A stretch of DNA of 64,000 nucleotides from JBBSTY01 sp038235385. Lineage in GTDB: Bacteria > Actinomycetota > Acidimicrobiia > Acidimicrobiales > Acidimicrobilacustridaceae. The position numbers were made by a program, and so were the translations under genes. Under the pieces are notes generated by a model that searched no databases, was not told the origin of the DNA, and saw only the letters and a program-made list of their open reading frames with translations. The stretch lies in assembly GCA_038235385.1 (NCBI GenBank), contig JBBSTY010000003.1:1-64000 (forward strand), written 5' to 3'. Of the stretch, positions 1 through 13,441 are shown one piece after another (position 1 is the first letter of the stretch; every line of letters starts with the position of its first letter).

Positions 1-974
1 ACCGAGCACGACACGTCGCCCTCGTTCCACTGATCGCCCGCCAGCGAGGCGACCATGGTCAGGTGGCCACGCAGGATGGCGAGCAACCCGTTGATCCGTT
101 CGCAGGAGCGGGTGTTCATCTTGTGGGGCATGGCCGACGACCCGACCTGTCCCTCCTTGAACCCCTCGGTCACCAGTTCCTGCCCGGCCATGAGCCGGAT
201 GGTCGTGGCCAGCGACGACGGGCCGGCCGCCGCCTGGACCAGCGCCGACACGACGTCGAGATCGAGGGAGCGGGGGTACACCTGCCCCACGTTCGTGAGC
301 CTCGCATCGAACCCGAGGTGCACCGCAACGCGTTGCTCGAGCTCGTCCACCCGGGTGGCGTCGCCGTCGAACAGGTCGAGCTGGTCCTGCTGGGTGCCGA
401 CGGGTCCCTTGATCCCCCGGAGCGGGTAGCGGACGAGCAGGTCCTCGACGCGCTGGAACGCCTGGAGGAGCTCCTCGCCGGCGTTGGCGAACCGCTTCCC
501 CAACGTCGTGGCCTGGGCCGCCACGTTGTGGCTGCGACCGGCCATGACCAGCGCGTCGTACTGCGCGGCGCGCTCGGCGAGCCGTGCCAGAGCCGTGACC
601 ATGCGTCGCCGGATCAGGTCGAGCGCGGCGCGGACCTGGAGCTGCTCCACGTTCTCGGTGAGGTCGCGCGAGGTCATGCCCTTGTGGATGTGCTCGTGAC
701 CGGCGAGCTCGCTGAACTCCTCGATCCTCGCCTTCACGTCGTGGCGCGTGACCCGCTCCCGTGCCTCGATCGACGCCAGGTCCACCTGGTCGATCACGGC
801 CCGGTAGGCCGCGACGACATCGTCGTCGACCGCGAGACCGAGATCTCGCTGGGCCTCGAGCACCGCCACCCAGAGGTGGCGTTCGAGCACGATCTTGTGG
901 GCCGGCGACCAGAGCTCGGCCATCTCGAGGCTGGCGTAGCGACTGGCGAGGACGTTGGGGATGCTGGGCTTCAC
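1..974 (-). CDS. purB: Adenylosuccinate lyase, N-terminal ~324 residues (C-terminus beyond left edge)
   Basis: PurB eliminates fumarate from SAICAR and from adenylosuccinate in cytosolic purine synthesis. The minus-strand frame starts at a GTG (974) and reads VKPSIPNVLASRYAS, followed by ELWSPAHKIVLERHLW, typical of actinobacterial PurB N-termini. The fumarate-lyase superfamily signature SSAMPHKMN is encoded near bases 95-145, about residue 285. The frame is open to base 1, so roughly the last third of the usual ~470 residues is missing. It lies downstream of purA, purD and purE on the same strand, but the plus-strand zinc-finger gene interrupts any single operon. Identity is secure; the start is inferred because an ATG four bases upstream is out of frame. 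Confidence 0.95.
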   Translation of the reverse strand, partial: MKPSIPNVLASRYASLEMAELWSPAHKIVLERHLWVAVLEAQRDLGLAVDDDVVAAYRAVIDQVDLASIEARERVTRHDVKARIEEFSELAGHEHIHKGMTSRDLTENVEQLQVRAALDLIRRRMVTALARLAERAAQYDALVMAGRSHNVAAQATTLGKRFANAGEELLQAFQRVEDLLVRYPLRGIKGPVGTQQDQLDLFDGDATRVDELEQRVAVHLGFDARLTNVGQVYPRSLDLDVVSALVQAAAGPSSLATTIRLMAGQELVTEGFKEGQVGSSAMPHKMNTRSCERINGLLAILRGHLTMVASLAGDQWNEGDVSCS

Positions 975-1330
975 GCATGCTCCGAGTTCGTTCGGCCGAC
1001 GAGCGATGAGAGGGGGTCGCGGGGTGACCGCACCGAGGCGACCTTGCCAGACCGGTGTCGTGGAGGGCCAACCGCGCCCGCAACGATCGGGTTGTGTCCC
1101 ACCTGTCGGGACGGCGTCGAGGAGACCTCGGCGCGACCTAGGCCATGTGGCTCAAATCGGGCCTGCTGGCGGCCCGGAGGGTCAAGACCGGCCGGGGAGC
1201 GGTCGAACATGGAAGCAGCCTCCGATGTCAGGTCCTGATCGACGGGAACGATGCGTCCGGCCCCTCACGGCTCGATGGGACACCGCACCGAAGGCAGATC
1301 GAGCAGCACGCGACACCGAGGTAGGGGCAC
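975..1330. other. Non-coding gap between divergent purB and the zinc-finger gene
   Basis: This 356-bp stretch separates two divergent starts. Short open frames exist on both strands but none has a recognisable product or a good ribosome-binding site. It presumably holds the purB promoter and the promoter of the 1331 gene. I could not identify a convincing operator, riboswitch or terminator. Confidence 0.5.
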
Positions 1331-1717
1331 ATGAACGGCGCGGAAGGACAATGCTACAAGCATGGCTTCGAGCCATCGCAGGACGCGTGTAGGGGCTGCG
1401 GCCTCCACTTCTGCGCGGAGTGCCTCGTCTACTCCTTCGGACCGCGCAAGCCTCCGTACTGCATCTCGTGCGCGCTGGGGGCATCCGGCGTGCGAGCCAA
1501 CGCCGCGATCCAGTCGAACGTCTCGCGACGAGAGATCCGGCGCATGGAGAAGGAGCGCAAGCGAGCGCGCAAGGCGCAACGCAACGAGCCGACGCCCATC
1601 GAGGTCGAGATCGACATCACCGCGGACGATCCGGCTCCCGTGCTCGTCCCGAGCGCCGAGGAGAACCCCTTCGCGTGGGCCGACGACCCGCAGTCGGGCC
1701 AGCGCGTCCCGTTCTGA
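1331..1717 (+). CDS. Small B-box-like zinc-binding protein
   Basis: A 128-residue soluble protein. The N-terminal ~45 residues carry regularly spaced metal ligands (CYKHG, then CRGCG, CAEC, and CISC after about 14 residues), the layout of a B-box/zinc-ribbon fold that can hold two zinc ions. A basic helix rich in Arg, Lys and Glu follows (about residues 65-85), then an acidic Pro-rich tail. No membrane segment or enzyme motif is visible. It starts at an ATG 11 bp after a GGTAGGGGC stretch, a modest Shine-Dalgarno. It is convergent with purE. Function is unknown; a protein-binding or adaptor role is only a guess. Confidence 0.8.
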   Translation: MNGAEGQCYKHGFEPSQDACRGCGLHFCAECLVYSFGPRKPPYCISCALGASGVRANAAIQSNVSRREIRRMEKERKRARKAQRNEPTPIEVEIDITADDPAPVLVPSAEENPFAWADDPQSGQRVPF

Positions 1718-1753
1718 CGCGCCGGCGCGACCGGAGCTCTCGCAGGGGTTGGC

Positions 1754-2200
1754 TCAGCCGGCGATCTCGCGACGATGTTCGGCGAGCTTGGTCTGCAAAC
1801 CCATGTCGGTGATGGCCAACATCTGCACGACGAGGAGCGCAGCGTTCATCGACCCGTCGACTGCGACGGTTGCCACCGGGATCCCCTTGGGCATCTGCAC
1901 GGTGGAGTAGAGCGCGTCCACCCCGTTGAGCGCGCCGCCCGACAGGGGGACCCCGACGACGGGGAGCGTGGTGTGGGCGGCCACCACGCCGGCCAGGTGC
2001 GCGGCCATGCCGGCCCCGCAGATGAACGCCACGTAGCCGGCCTCGCGGGCGGACGAGACCAGCCCGACCACCTGGGCGGGGTTGCGGTGCGCCGAGAGCA
2101 CCCGCACGTCGGCCTCGATGCCGAACTTCGCGAGGGTGTCGGCGGCAGGCGCCATCTTGTCCTTGTCCGATGCCGATCCCATCAACACGGCGACCTTCAT
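1754..2200 (-). CDS. purE: N5-carboxyaminoimidazole ribonucleotide mutase
   Basis: PurE converts N5-CAIR to CAIR in de novo purine synthesis. The 148-residue protein has the class I PurE hallmarks: the phosphate-binding GSASD at residues 8-12, the active-site loop SAHRNP at 36-41 and the Gly-rich FICGAGMAAHL segment that follows. Length is normal for the bacterial mutase. It lies 104 bp downstream of purD on the same strand, so the two are probably co-transcribed. No purK is seen in the window; N5-CAIR must come from a PurK encoded elsewhere. Confidence 0.96.
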   Translation of the reverse strand: MKVAVLMGSASDKDKMAPAADTLAKFGIEADVRVLSAHRNPAQVVGLVSSAREAGYVAFICGAGMAAHLAGVVAAHTTLPVVGVPLSGGALNGVDALYSTVQMPKGIPVATVAVDGSMNAALLVVQMLAITDMGLQTKLAEHRREIAG

Positions 2201-2304
2201 GGCAACGCTCCTTGGTTTCGTGGGGCCGCCGGCCGGTACCGGCGGCGGGTGTGAGACGGGTCATCACCGTCGTTCGACGATGACCCGGTGGGCGAACGCG
2301 ACGG

Positions 2305-3528
2305 CTACTCGGCCTTGGCGGCGATGTCGCGGCGAACGTAGGCGCCGGGCCAGGAGATCGCATCGACACCGGCGTAGACCCGACGCAGCGCCTCGCGCCG
2401 GGTGGGGGCTCGGCCCATGACGTTGAGCACGCGCCCGCCGGCGGTGAGCCAGGTGCCATCGTCGCCCTCGGCGACGCCCACGCCGTAGACGCTGACGCCC
2501 TCGATCGCACGCGCCACCTGGAGGCCCTCGATGCGATCGCCGGTCCGTGCCTTCTGCGGGTACCCCTCGGCCGCCATCACCACGCACACGACGGTGTCGT
2601 CGGAGAACGTCGGCTGATCGACGAGGGAGCCGGACGCGGCTTGGTGCAGGTGCTCGGCGAGATCGGAGGTCAGTCGCGGCAGGATCGACTGGGCCTCGGG
2701 GTCGCCGAAGCGGATGTTGTACTCGAGCAGCTTCGGTCCGTCGGGCGTGAGCATCAGACCGGCGAAGAGGAAGCCGCGGTAGTCGATCCCGCGAGAGGCG
2801 AGGTTCGCGAGGGTCGGCTCCACGCAGGTGTCCATCACGTGGTCCACCAACGCCGGACCACCTGCGGGAACCGGGGAGTACGAACCCATCCCGCCGGTGT
2901 TGGGGCCGGTGTCGCCTTCGCCGATGCGCTTGTGGTCCTGCGCCGCTCCGAACGGGACGGCCCGCAGGCCGTCACAGGCTGCGAACACCGAGACCTCCGG
3001 CCCGCTGAGACCTTCCTCGATGACGCAGGTTGTTCCGGCGGCGCCGAACGCGGCACCCGACAGGTAGTCGCGCACGGCGTCGCGGGCCTCGGTGAGCGAT
3101 TCCGTGACGACGACGCCCTTGCCGGCGGCGAGTCCGTCCGTCTTCACGACGTACAGGCCGGGCAGCGTCTCGAGGAACGCCAGGGCCGGATCGAGTTGGG
3201 CGGCCGTGAAGGTCGCGTACCGGGCGGTCGGAACACCGGCTTCGACCAGCACCTGCTTCATCCACGCCTTGGAGCCCTCGAGCACGGCCCCATCGCGCCC
3301 GGGTCCGAAGACGACCTTCCCCTGGGCCCGGAGCTCGTCGGCGAGCCCGTCCACCAACGGCTGCTCCGGACCGATGACGAAGAGGTCGGCCTCGAGCTCG
3401 GTGGCCGGCGCCGACGTCGACCCGGGGACGCCGACGTTGCCCGGGGTCACCCGAACCGACGCGGTGCGTCCGAGGACCTCGACGAGCGCCTGTTCGCGTC
3501 CGCCCGATCCGACGACGACGACGTCCAT
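2305..3528 (-). CDS. purD: Phosphoribosylamine-glycine ligase (GAR synthetase)
   Basis: PurD joins glycine to phosphoribosylamine with ATP. The start at 3528 gives MDVVVVGSGGREQAL, the canonical N-terminus with the GSGGRE phosphate-binding loop. The ATP-grasp core follows, including VKTDGLAAGKGVV and the metal-binding LLEYNIRFGDPE near residues 275-290. At 407 residues it is slightly shorter than the usual ~420. An in-frame upstream extension exists but does not look like PurD and was rejected. It sits 73 bp downstream of purA and 104 bp upstream of purE. Confidence 0.96.
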   Translation of the reverse strand: MDVVVVGSGGREQALVEVLGRTASVRVTPGNVGVPGSTSAPATELEADLFVIGPEQPLVDGLADELRAQGKVVFGPGRDGAVLEGSKAWMKQVLVEAGVPTARYATFTAAQLDPALAFLETLPGLYVVKTDGLAAGKGVVVTESLTEARDAVRDYLSGAAFGAAGTTCVIEEGLSGPEVSVFAACDGLRAVPFGAAQDHKRIGEGDTGPNTGGMGSYSPVPAGGPALVDHVMDTCVEPTLANLASRGIDYRGFLFAGLMLTPDGPKLLEYNIRFGDPEAQSILPRLTSDLAEHLHQAASGSLVDQPTFSDDTVVCVVMAAEGYPQKARTGDRIEGLQVARAIEGVSVYGVGVAEGDDGTWLTAGGRVLNVMGRAPTRREALRRVYAGVDAISWPGAYVRRDIAAKAE

Positions 3529-3601
3529 CAGCGGATCCCTCGACGGGCGCTCGCGGTGCCGACCACGGACGAGGTCGCCACGGTCGGGCTCGACACGCCG
3601 G

Positions 3602-4921
<1,320 letters not shown>

Positions 4922-5047
4922 CTAGCCCTCGGGCGCGACCACGGTCACCTCCGGACCCCCGGCTGCGCGTCGGCGACGCGGCAACCGGCCCGACCGGGCG
5001 GCGCATCGTGGCACCGATCGGGCAGGTCGCCGGGTCCACCCTCGCGA

Positions 5048-7528
<2,481 letters not shown>

Positions 7529-7608
7529 GGGGACGGCTCTCCTCGTGTCGTGCGGCTGCGTCGTGGGTCCAGATCGATCAGTACCTCGGCCCCGCAGGGT
7601 TCGCAATC

Positions 7609-7644
7609 ATTCTAGTCAGAAAACTTGATGGTGGTCCACTCAAC
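7609..7644 (-). promoter_or_regulatory. HspR-type HAIR inverted repeat and -10 box upstream of clpB
   Basis: On the minus strand the half-sites GTTGAGT (7644-7638) and CATCAAG (7630-7624) are separated by 7 bases. They match the HAIR consensus CTTGAGT-N7-ACTCAAG at 6 of 7 positions each. A TAGAAT -10 candidate lies at 7614-7609, 80 bp upstream of the clpB start. The HspR gene in the same window makes HspR-DnaK repression of clpB the obvious reading. Confidence 0.75.
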
Positions 7645-7808
7645 TTTGTGAGGTGACGGGCACCGGCGAAACCCGGCTACCCCGGCACCCCGCGTCGACG
7701 CGCACGGAACGGGGCCGGACGGCACCCCTCGCCTCGACCGGTGGGGACCGGTACGGTTCGATGCATCCGGCGGTCCGGATCGACCCATCGCCGCCACGGG
7801 GAGGTGAC

Positions 7809-8090
7809 ATGGCCCAGCCCGACGCAACCGACGCCCCCCAGCCGTCGCGGTCCCCGCCGCCATCGGAACGTCCACCTCGCCAGCGCCACGACCCCGCGGC
7901 CATGCGCGAGACGCTCGACGCCGCGCGACGCCGCCTCGGTTCCGACCTGCCCGGGTCGGGCGAGCCGCAATCGGCCGCCGAGCTCCGCAGCCTTCTCCGA
8001 GAGGCGGCGGCCGCCCACGGCGAACCCCGCCCCCCGGTCGGCTCGCCCACCTCACCACCGACGATCCGCGAGCACGGCGACACCACCTGA
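7809..8090 (+). CDS. Small hydrophilic protein of unknown function
   Basis: A 93-residue protein starting at an ATG preceded by a strong GGGGAGGTG Shine-Dalgarno four bases upstream, the main support for a real gene. The sequence is Pro/Arg-rich at the N-terminus, has one predicted helical stretch (AMRETLDAARRRLGSDL then SAAELRSLLREAAAA) and a disordered tail. There is no membrane segment or known motif. It lies between divergent clpB and convergent hspR; a longer in-frame version beginning at 7653 lacks a comparable ribosome-binding site. No function can be assigned. Confidence 0.5.
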   Translation: MAQPDATDAPQPSRSPPPSERPPRQRHDPAAMRETLDAARRRLGSDLPGSGEPQSAAELRSLLREAAAAHGEPRPPVGSPTSPPTIREHGDTT

Positions 8091-8108
8091 CCCCGAGCGC
8101 GTCGGAGA

Positions 8109-8501
8109 TCAGTCGTCGTCGAAGATCCGACGCTCGTGCCCGTAGATCACCACGGCCTGGTTGACCGGAACGAGGTCGCGTCGGTACCGCTTGTGGGTGT
8201 CGGCCACGGCGCCGCGCACCGACTCCCGGGCCCGAGCGAGCTCGCGCCGCAACTCGTCGTTCTCGGCCTGCAGTTCGAGCACCCGAGCGACGCCGGCCAG
8301 GTTGAGGCCCGCCTCGGTGAGGTCCTGGATCTTCTGGAGCAGCTCGATGTCCTCGTCGCTGTAGCGCCGGCTGCCTCCCTGTGTGCGTGCCGGCTCGACC
8401 AGGCCCTTGCGCTCGTAGATCCGAAGGGTCTGCGGGTGGACGCCGGTGAGCTCTGCGGCGACCGAGATGACGTACACCGCTCGCGTTCGTCGTTCGCTCA
8501 T
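8109..8501 (-). CDS. hspR: HspR, MerR-family heat-shock repressor
   Basis: HspR binds HAIR repeats and, with DnaK as co-repressor, shuts off chaperone genes until heat titrates DnaK away. The 130-residue protein has a MerR winged-helix domain (about 10-80, VYVISVAAELTGVHPQTLRIYERKGL) with the HPQTLRIYE recognition region, then a coiled coil (ENDELRRELARARES) for dimerisation and a short tail. MerR metal-binding cysteines are absent, as in HspR. It is the last gene of dnaK-grpE-dnaJ-hspR, 40 bp after dnaJ, so it feeds back on its own operon. Confidence 0.95.
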   Translation of the reverse strand: MSERRTRAVYVISVAAELTGVHPQTLRIYERKGLVEPARTQGGSRRYSDEDIELLQKIQDLTEAGLNLAGVARVLELQAENDELRRELARARESVRGAVADTHKRYRRDLVPVNQAVVIYGHERRIFDDD

Positions 8502-8541
8502 GTGAGCTCCTGCTCTCGCTCATCGGAGTGGCACACCACGG

Positions 8542-9687
8542 TCAGACCCCCAGGTGCGCGCGGGGTGCTTCTTCCGACGCGCTCTCGAACGCTTCGATCG
8601 CCGCCTTCTGCTCCTTCGAGAGCTTGGCCGGCACCGTGACCTCCACCGTCACGAGGAGGTCGCCGCGTCGCTTGCCGCTGTCGATCCCGCGCCCCTTGAC
8701 CCGGAACACCTTGCCCGAGTTGGTGCCGGCCGGAACCTTGATCGTCACCTGTTCGCCATCGATGGTGGGCACCGCCACCTTCGTCCCGAGGGCAGCTTCC
8801 GGGAAGGTGATCGGGAGCCGGAGCGTGAGGTTCTGCCCGCTCCTGCCGAACACCTTGTCCGATGCGACGTGGACCTTGACGTAGAGGTCACCAGCGGGTC
8901 CCCCGTTGCGGCCGGGACCGCCCCGGCCCTTGAGCTTGATGGTCTGGTCGTCCCGGACCCCAGCGGGGATGCGCACCTTGACGTCGCGGGGCCGTCGCAC
9001 CACCCCGGTGCCGTCGCAGTCGACGCACGGATCGAGCACGAGCACGCCCCGGCCGTGACACACCGAGCACGGACGACTGAACGAGAACAGGCCCTGGTTC
9101 TCGTCGATCACACCGCGGCCTCCGCAGTTGGAGCACACTGCCGGGGCGCTCCCCGGTTTCGACCCGGTGCCTCGGCAGGTGGTGCAACCGGCCTCGCTGG
9201 TGAGGTGGAGCGTGGTGGTGATGCCCGAGACCGCGTCGCGGAAGTCCATCGTGAGCTCGGTCTCGAGATCGGTGCCACGTTGCGGACCGGGCCCGCGGCT
9301 GGCCCCGGCGCGGCGGGCGCCCGCCCGTTGGTTGAACAGGTTGCCGAACACGCCTCCGAGGTCGCCGAGGTCGCCGCCGTCGAAGTTGATGTTGGACGCA
9401 CCTCCGGGTGCGCCCGCGCCCGAACCGGGAGCGAAGCCCATCGCACCGGGACCGAGCTTGCGGACCTCGTCGTACTCCTTGCGCTTCGCCTCGTCGCCGA
9501 CGACGTCGTACGCCGCGGACACCTCCTTGAACCGCGTCTCGGCCGCGTCGTCGCCCGGGTTGGCGTCGGGGTGCAGTTCACGGGCGAGCTTGCGATAGGC
9601 CTTGGTGATCTCCTTGGCCGTCGACGAATCGCTCACGCCGAGCACCTTGTAGAAGTCCTTCTCGAACCATTCGGGCTGCGGTGCCAC
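8542..9687 (-). CDS. dnaJ: DnaJ co-chaperone (Hsp40, type I)
   Basis: DnaJ delivers clients to DnaK and stimulates its ATPase. The GTG at 9687 is preceded by an AGAGGAGGT Shine-Dalgarno and gives [18 protein letters not shown]. The J domain (about 8-75) has the HPD motif in [10 protein letters not shown], followed by a Gly-rich linker. The zinc domain has four CxxCxGxG repeats ([32 protein letters not shown]), then the C-terminal client-binding domains. The length, 381 residues, is normal for type I DnaJ. A 71-codon in-frame upstream extension lacks J-domain features and was rejected. Confidence 0.96.
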   Translation of the reverse strand: MAPQPEWFEKDFYKVLGVSDSSTAKEITKAYRKLARELHPDANPGDDAAETRFKEVSAAYDVVGDEAKRKEYDEVRKLGPGAMGFAPGSGAGAPGGASNINFDGGDLGDLGGVFGNLFNQRAGARRAGASRGPGPQRGTDLETELTMDFRDAVSGITTTLHLTSEAGCTTCRGTGSKPGSAPAVCSNCGGRGVIDENQGLFSFSRPCSVCHGRGVLVLDPCVDCDGTGVVRRPRDVKVRIPAGVRDDQTIKLKGRGGPGRNGGPAGDLYVKVHVASDKVFGRSGQNLTLRLPITFPEAALGTKVAVPTIDGEQVTIKVPAGTNSGKVFRVKGRGIDSGKRRGDLLVTVEVTVPAKLSKEQKAAIEAFESASEEAPRAHLGV

Positions 9688-9851
9688 TCGCACCTCCTCT
9701 CCACGGTGGGGCCGGCGCCACCGGCATGATGTGCGTCTCAGATCTGGTCGTCGGTTCCGGGACCGACTCGATCCCGGAACCCGACCTGGAACGTCAGCTC
9801 GCCGCCTGCGGCGACCGGGGCAGTCCCCGACCGACCGTGGGCCAACGAGGA

Positions 9852-10451
9852 TCAGCCACGGACCTTGACCATGGCGGGCCGCACGACACGACCGTTCCAC
9901 TGGTACCCGGTTCGCAGGTTCTCCGAGATGACGATCTCGTCGCCGTCGCCGGGTTCGTGCTGCACCGCGTCGTGCAGGTTGGGATCGAACGGGGCGCCCT
10001 CGCCGGCCATGCGGACGAGACCGTTCTTCTCCAAGATGTCGACGAGGGACCGGTACACCGGTTCCACGTCCTCGGCACCGTGGACGATCGCCGCCTCGCA
10101 GGCGTCGAGCACCGGGAGGAGCTCGATCACGAGCTTCTCGGCGGCACGTTCGACCGTGGCTGCGTGGTCCTTCGCGATGCGCTTCTTGTAGTTCTCGAAG
10201 TCGGCCTTCACCCGGAGCAACGCGTCGCGGTACTCGGCGACCTCGTCGGCCGCACCGCCCCCGGGTGGGTCCGGTCGCGAGTCGGGGTCGGGGTCGGTTG
10301 CCGCATGCACGGCGCCCTCCTCGAGGAGGCTCTCGTCGTCGCGGACGTCGGGATCACCGTCGGCCGACGCGACATCGTCGGAACCGGTGGACCCGGGGTC
10401 GGGTTCGACCCCGGGTTCCATCCATGCGTCCTTGGCGTCGCGGGTGGACAT
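9852..10451 (-). CDS. grpE: GrpE nucleotide-exchange factor
   Basis: GrpE releases ADP from DnaK. The 199-residue protein begins with an acidic, disordered ~60 residues, then a long helix with the family pattern [19 protein letters not shown], and the C-terminal beta domain ending in [17 protein letters not shown], the GrpE signature. Its ATG overlaps the dnaK stop by one base (ATGA-type junction), indicating translational coupling. A 164-bp gap follows before dnaJ. Confidence 0.95.
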   Translation of the reverse strand: MSTRDAKDAWMEPGVEPDPGSTGSDDVASADGDPDVRDDESLLEEGAVHAATDPDPDSRPDPPGGGAADEVAEYRDALLRVKADFENYKKRIAKDHAATVERAAEKLVIELLPVLDACEAAIVHGAEDVEPVYRSLVDILEKNGLVRMAGEGAPFDPNLHDAVQHEPGDGDEIVISENLRTGYQWNGRVVRPAMVKVRG

Positions 10452-12304
10452 CAGCTCGCCTCGGTGTCGTCGTCCTCGACGATCTCGGCGTCGACGACGT
10501 CGTCGTCGTCGGGCTGGGAGGCCGCTCCCGTGTCGGCACCCGGTCCGTCGGCGCCACCCGCCGCGGCGTCATCGGCTGCCGCCTGCTGGTACAGCTTCGT
10601 CGTGAACTCCTGGCTGGCGTTCATGAGCAGGTCGGTCGCGGTGCGGATGGCCGCCACGTCGTTGCCGTCGAGCGCCTTCTTGAGCTCGGTGAGCTTGGAC
10701 TCCACGGCGTCGCGATCCTCGGCCGAGATCTTCTCCGCCTGGTCGCGGAGCAGCTTCTCGGTCTGGTACACGAGGGTTTCGGCCTTGTTGCGCTCGTCGA
10801 CCATCTCGCGGCGCGCCTTGTCCTCGGCCTCGTGCGCTTCGGCGTCCTTGATCATCTGGCCGATGTCGTCGTTGCTGAGCGACGACTGGCCCGTGATGGT
10901 GATGGACTGCTCCTTGCTCGTGGCGCGGTCCTTGGCGGACACGTGGACGATCCCGTTGGCGTCGATGTCGAACGTGACCTCGATCTGGGGAACCCCGCGC
11001 GGTGCGGGGGGGAGCTCCACGAGTTGGAACTTGCCGAGGGTCTTGTTGAAGTCGGCCATCTCGCGCTCGCCCTGGAGGACGTGGATCTCCACCGAGGGCT
11101 GGTTGTCCTCCGCGGTGGTGAAGGTCTGGCTCCGACGGGCCGGGATGGTGGTGTTGCGCTCAATGAGCTTGGTCATCACGCCACCCTTGGTCTCGATGCC
11201 GAGCGACAGCGGCGTGACATCGAGGAGCAGGACGTCCTTGACCTCACCCTTGAGCACCCCGGCCTGGACCGCGGCACCGACGGCAACCACCTCGTCGGGG
11301 TTGACGCCCTTGTGCGGGTCCTTGCCCGTCATCTCCTTGACCAGGTCGACGATGGCCGGCATGCGGGTGGACCCGCCGACGAGCACCACGTGCTCGATGT
11401 CGCCCTTGTTGAGCCCGGCGTCCTTGATGGCCTGCTCGAACGGGGAGCGGCACCGGTCGGTGAGGTCCTTGGTGAGCTCCTGGAACTTCGCCCGGGTGAG
11501 CTCGGTCTCGAGGTGGAGCGGACCCTCGTGGATGAACGGCAGGTTGATCTGCGTCTCCTGGGTCTGCGAGAGCTCGACCTTCGCCTTCTCGGCGGCCTCC
11601 TTCAGGCGCTGCATGGCCATGTTGTCGGCCTCGAGGTCGACGCCGTGCTCCTTGCGGAAGTTCTGCACCAGCCAGTCGATGACCGCCTGGTCCCAGTCGT
11701 CACCGCCGAGCTTGGTGTCGCCGTGGGTGGACTTCACCTCGAAGACGCCGTCGCCGATCTCGAGCACGGACACGTCGAAGGTGCCGCCGCCGAGGTCGAA
11801 GACCAGGATCGTGTGGTCGGTGCCTTCGCGCTCGAGGCCGTAGGCCAGCGCAGCAGCGGTGGGCTCGTTGATGATCCGCAGGACGTCGAGTCCGGCGATC
11901 TGGCCCGCTTCCTTGGTGGCCGTGCGCTGGGCGTCGTCGAAGTAGGCGGGCACCGTGATGACCGCCTGGGTGACGGTGTCGCCCAGGTACGCCTCGGCGT
12001 CGCGCTTGAGCTTCATGAGCGTCCGGGCCGAGATCTCCTGGCTGGTGTAGTCCTTGCCATCGATCTTGATGGTCCAGTCGGTGCCCATGTGGCGCTTGAC
12101 CGAACGGATGGTGCGATCGGGGTTGGTGATCGCCTGGCGCTTGGCGACCTCACCCACGAGGACCTCGCCGTTCTTGGCGAACGCGACCACCGACGGCGTG
12201 GTGTTGGACCCCTCCGCGTTGGGGATGACGACAGGATCGCCACCCTCGAGGGTGGACACGACCGAGTTGGTGGTTCCGAGGTCGATACCGACGGCCTTGG
12301 GCAT
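10451..12304 (-). CDS. dnaK: DnaK (Hsp70) chaperone
   Basis: DnaK is the central ATP-driven chaperone and the HspR co-repressor. The 617-residue protein starts [16 protein letters not shown] and shows all three Hsp70 signatures: IDLGTTNS near residue 7, [15 protein letters not shown] near 165 and [14 protein letters not shown] near 305. The substrate-binding domain begins after [17 protein letters not shown], and the tail is acidic ([15 protein letters not shown]). It heads the operon with grpE, dnaJ and hspR. The promoter lies about 150 bp upstream and carries a degenerate HAIR element. Confidence 0.98.
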   Translation of the reverse strand: MPKAVGIDLGTTNSVVSTLEGGDPVVIPNAEGSNTTPSVVAFAKNGEVLVGEVAKRQAITNPDRTIRSVKRHMGTDWTIKIDGKDYTSQEISARTLMKLKRDAEAYLGDTVTQAVITVPAYFDDAQRTATKEAGQIAGLDVLRIINEPTAAALAYGLEREGTDHTILVFDLGGGTFDVSVLEIGDGVFEVKSTHGDTKLGGDDWDQAVIDWLVQNFRKEHGVDLEADNMAMQRLKEAAEKAKVELSQTQETQINLPFIHEGPLHLETELTRAKFQELTKDLTDRCRSPFEQAIKDAGLNKGDIEHVVLVGGSTRMPAIVDLVKEMTGKDPHKGVNPDEVVAVGAAVQAGVLKGEVKDVLLLDVTPLSLGIETKGGVMTKLIERNTTIPARRSQTFTTAEDNQPSVEIHVLQGEREMADFNKTLGKFQLVELPPAPRGVPQIEVTFDIDANGIVHVSAKDRATSKEQSITITGQSSLSNDDIGQMIKDAEAHEAEDKARREMVDERNKAETLVYQTEKLLRDQAEKISAEDRDAVESKLTELKKALDGNDVAAIRTATDLLMNASQEFTTKLYQQAAADDAAAGGADGPGADTGAASQPDDDDVVDAEIVEDDDTEAS

Positions 12305-12454
12305 GATGATCTCCTACGTGACTCGATGTTCGGGGGGGGGTACGGCGGTGGCGGTGACGGGCCGTTTCCAGTGGCCCGCAGGGTTCACGGGACGTGCTCG
12401 ACGGCCACGGTACCGGCTGGTCGACGACCTGTGCCGGCCCGGGCGACAGTGGCC

Positions 12455-12484
12455 AGTATAAAAGCTGAGTGCGTGATTATCAAC
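12455..12484 (-). promoter_or_regulatory. dnaK promoter with overlapping HAIR-like operator
   Basis: On the minus strand TTGATA (-35, 12483-12478) and TATACT (-10, 12460-12455) are spaced by exactly 17 bases, a near-perfect vegetative promoter. The half-sites GTTGATA and ACTCAGC (12484-12464, 7-base spacer) resemble the HAIR repeat with several mismatches and cover the -35 box, where HspR binding would block polymerase. The 5' leader to the dnaK start would be about 145 bases and contains a run of nine Cs. Confidence 0.7.
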
Positions 12485-12564
12485 TTCGATCCGAGGTTCG
12501 CCGACGGGGCGCCGGACAGGAGCAACGGCGCCGACCGCAGCCCGTCGCACGCTACGGTGCGGCC

Positions 12565-13323
12565 ATGACTGGAACCCTCCTGCTGGTCCGCCACGGGCAG
12601 AGCGTGTGGAACGACCAGGGTCTCTTCACCGGCTGGTACGACGCCGACCTGACCGTCAGGGGTGTCGCCGAAGCGGTGGCCGGCGGGGAGGCACTCGCCG
12701 CCGCCGACCTGGCGCCCACCGTCGTGCACACGTCGTTGCAGACGCGGGCCATCCGCACCGCCGACCTGATCCTGGCCGAGCTCGACCGGCTCTGGATCCC
12801 CGTGCGTCGATCGTGGCGACTCAACGAACGCCACTACGGCGACCTGCAGGGCAAGGACAAGGTGCAGACGGTCGCTGAGCACGGCAAGGACAAGGTGCAC
12901 GAGTGGCGGCGCAGCTACGACGTGCGACCTCCGGCCATCCGGGACGACAACCCCTTCTCCCAGGTGGGCGATCCGCGCTACGCCGACCTGCCGAGCGATC
13001 TGATCCCGACCTCGGAGTGCCTCCTCGACGTCGTCAACCGGATGCTCCCGTACTGGTACGACGACATCGTCCCGGACCTCCGTGCCGGTCACACCGTGCT
13101 CGTCGCCGCGCACGGCAACTCGCTTCGGGCACTGGTGAAGCACCTCGACGACATCAGCGACGACGCCATCGCCGAGCTGAACCTTCCCACCGGCGTGCCC
13201 TTCCGCTACGACCTCGACGACGACATGGCCCCCACCGAGCGCATGGACCCCCTCGAACGGGTGGTCGGCGACGCCGCGGCGGCCAAGGACGCGGCCGCCG
13301 CCGTTGCCGCCCAGGCCGGCTGA
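12565..13323 (+). CDS. gpmA: 2,3-bisphosphoglycerate-dependent phosphoglycerate mutase
   Basis: Interconverts 3- and 2-phosphoglycerate in glycolysis via a phosphohistidine. The 252-residue protein has the RHGQSVWN motif with the catalytic His near residue 10, the [11 protein letters not shown] segment with the acid Glu, and the second His in [15 protein letters not shown]. The LTVRGVAEA and [10 protein letters not shown] segments also match dPGM rather than general phosphatases. The C-terminus carries an Ala-rich tail. The ATG lies 6 bp after a TACGGT -10 box with no Shine-Dalgarno, suggesting a leaderless transcript. Confidence 0.93.
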   Translation: MTGTLLLVRHGQSVWNDQGLFTGWYDADLTVRGVAEAVAGGEALAAADLAPTVVHTSLQTRAIRTADLILAELDRLWIPVRRSWRLNERHYGDLQGKDKVQTVAEHGKDKVHEWRRSYDVRPPAIRDDNPFSQVGDPRYADLPSDLIPTSECLLDVVNRMLPYWYDDIVPDLRAGHTVLVAAHGNSLRALVKHLDDISDDAIAELNLPTGVPFRYDLDDDMAPTERMDPLERVVGDAAAAKDAAAAVAAQAG

Positions 13324-13441
13324 GCGCCGACCGAGCACCCGTCGTCTCCGGATCCACCTCGTTCGGCGCCGCCCCTTCAACGGCGACGCGGTGCTCGACA
13401 CGTCCCGGCCCGACGGACCGGGACCGCACTAGCCTGTCGCC

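Noticed and set aside
12331..12340. Run of nine Gs (Cs in the dnaK leader) as a phase-variation tract
   Set aside because: It lies in an untranslated leader of an essential gene, between promoter and start, without evidence of length variation.
10265..12568. Very long plus-strand open frame (767 codons) opposite dnaK and grpE
   Set aside because: High-GC third-position bias creates long antisense frames; the minus strand encodes an unmistakable DnaK and GrpE, and the antisense product has no motif.
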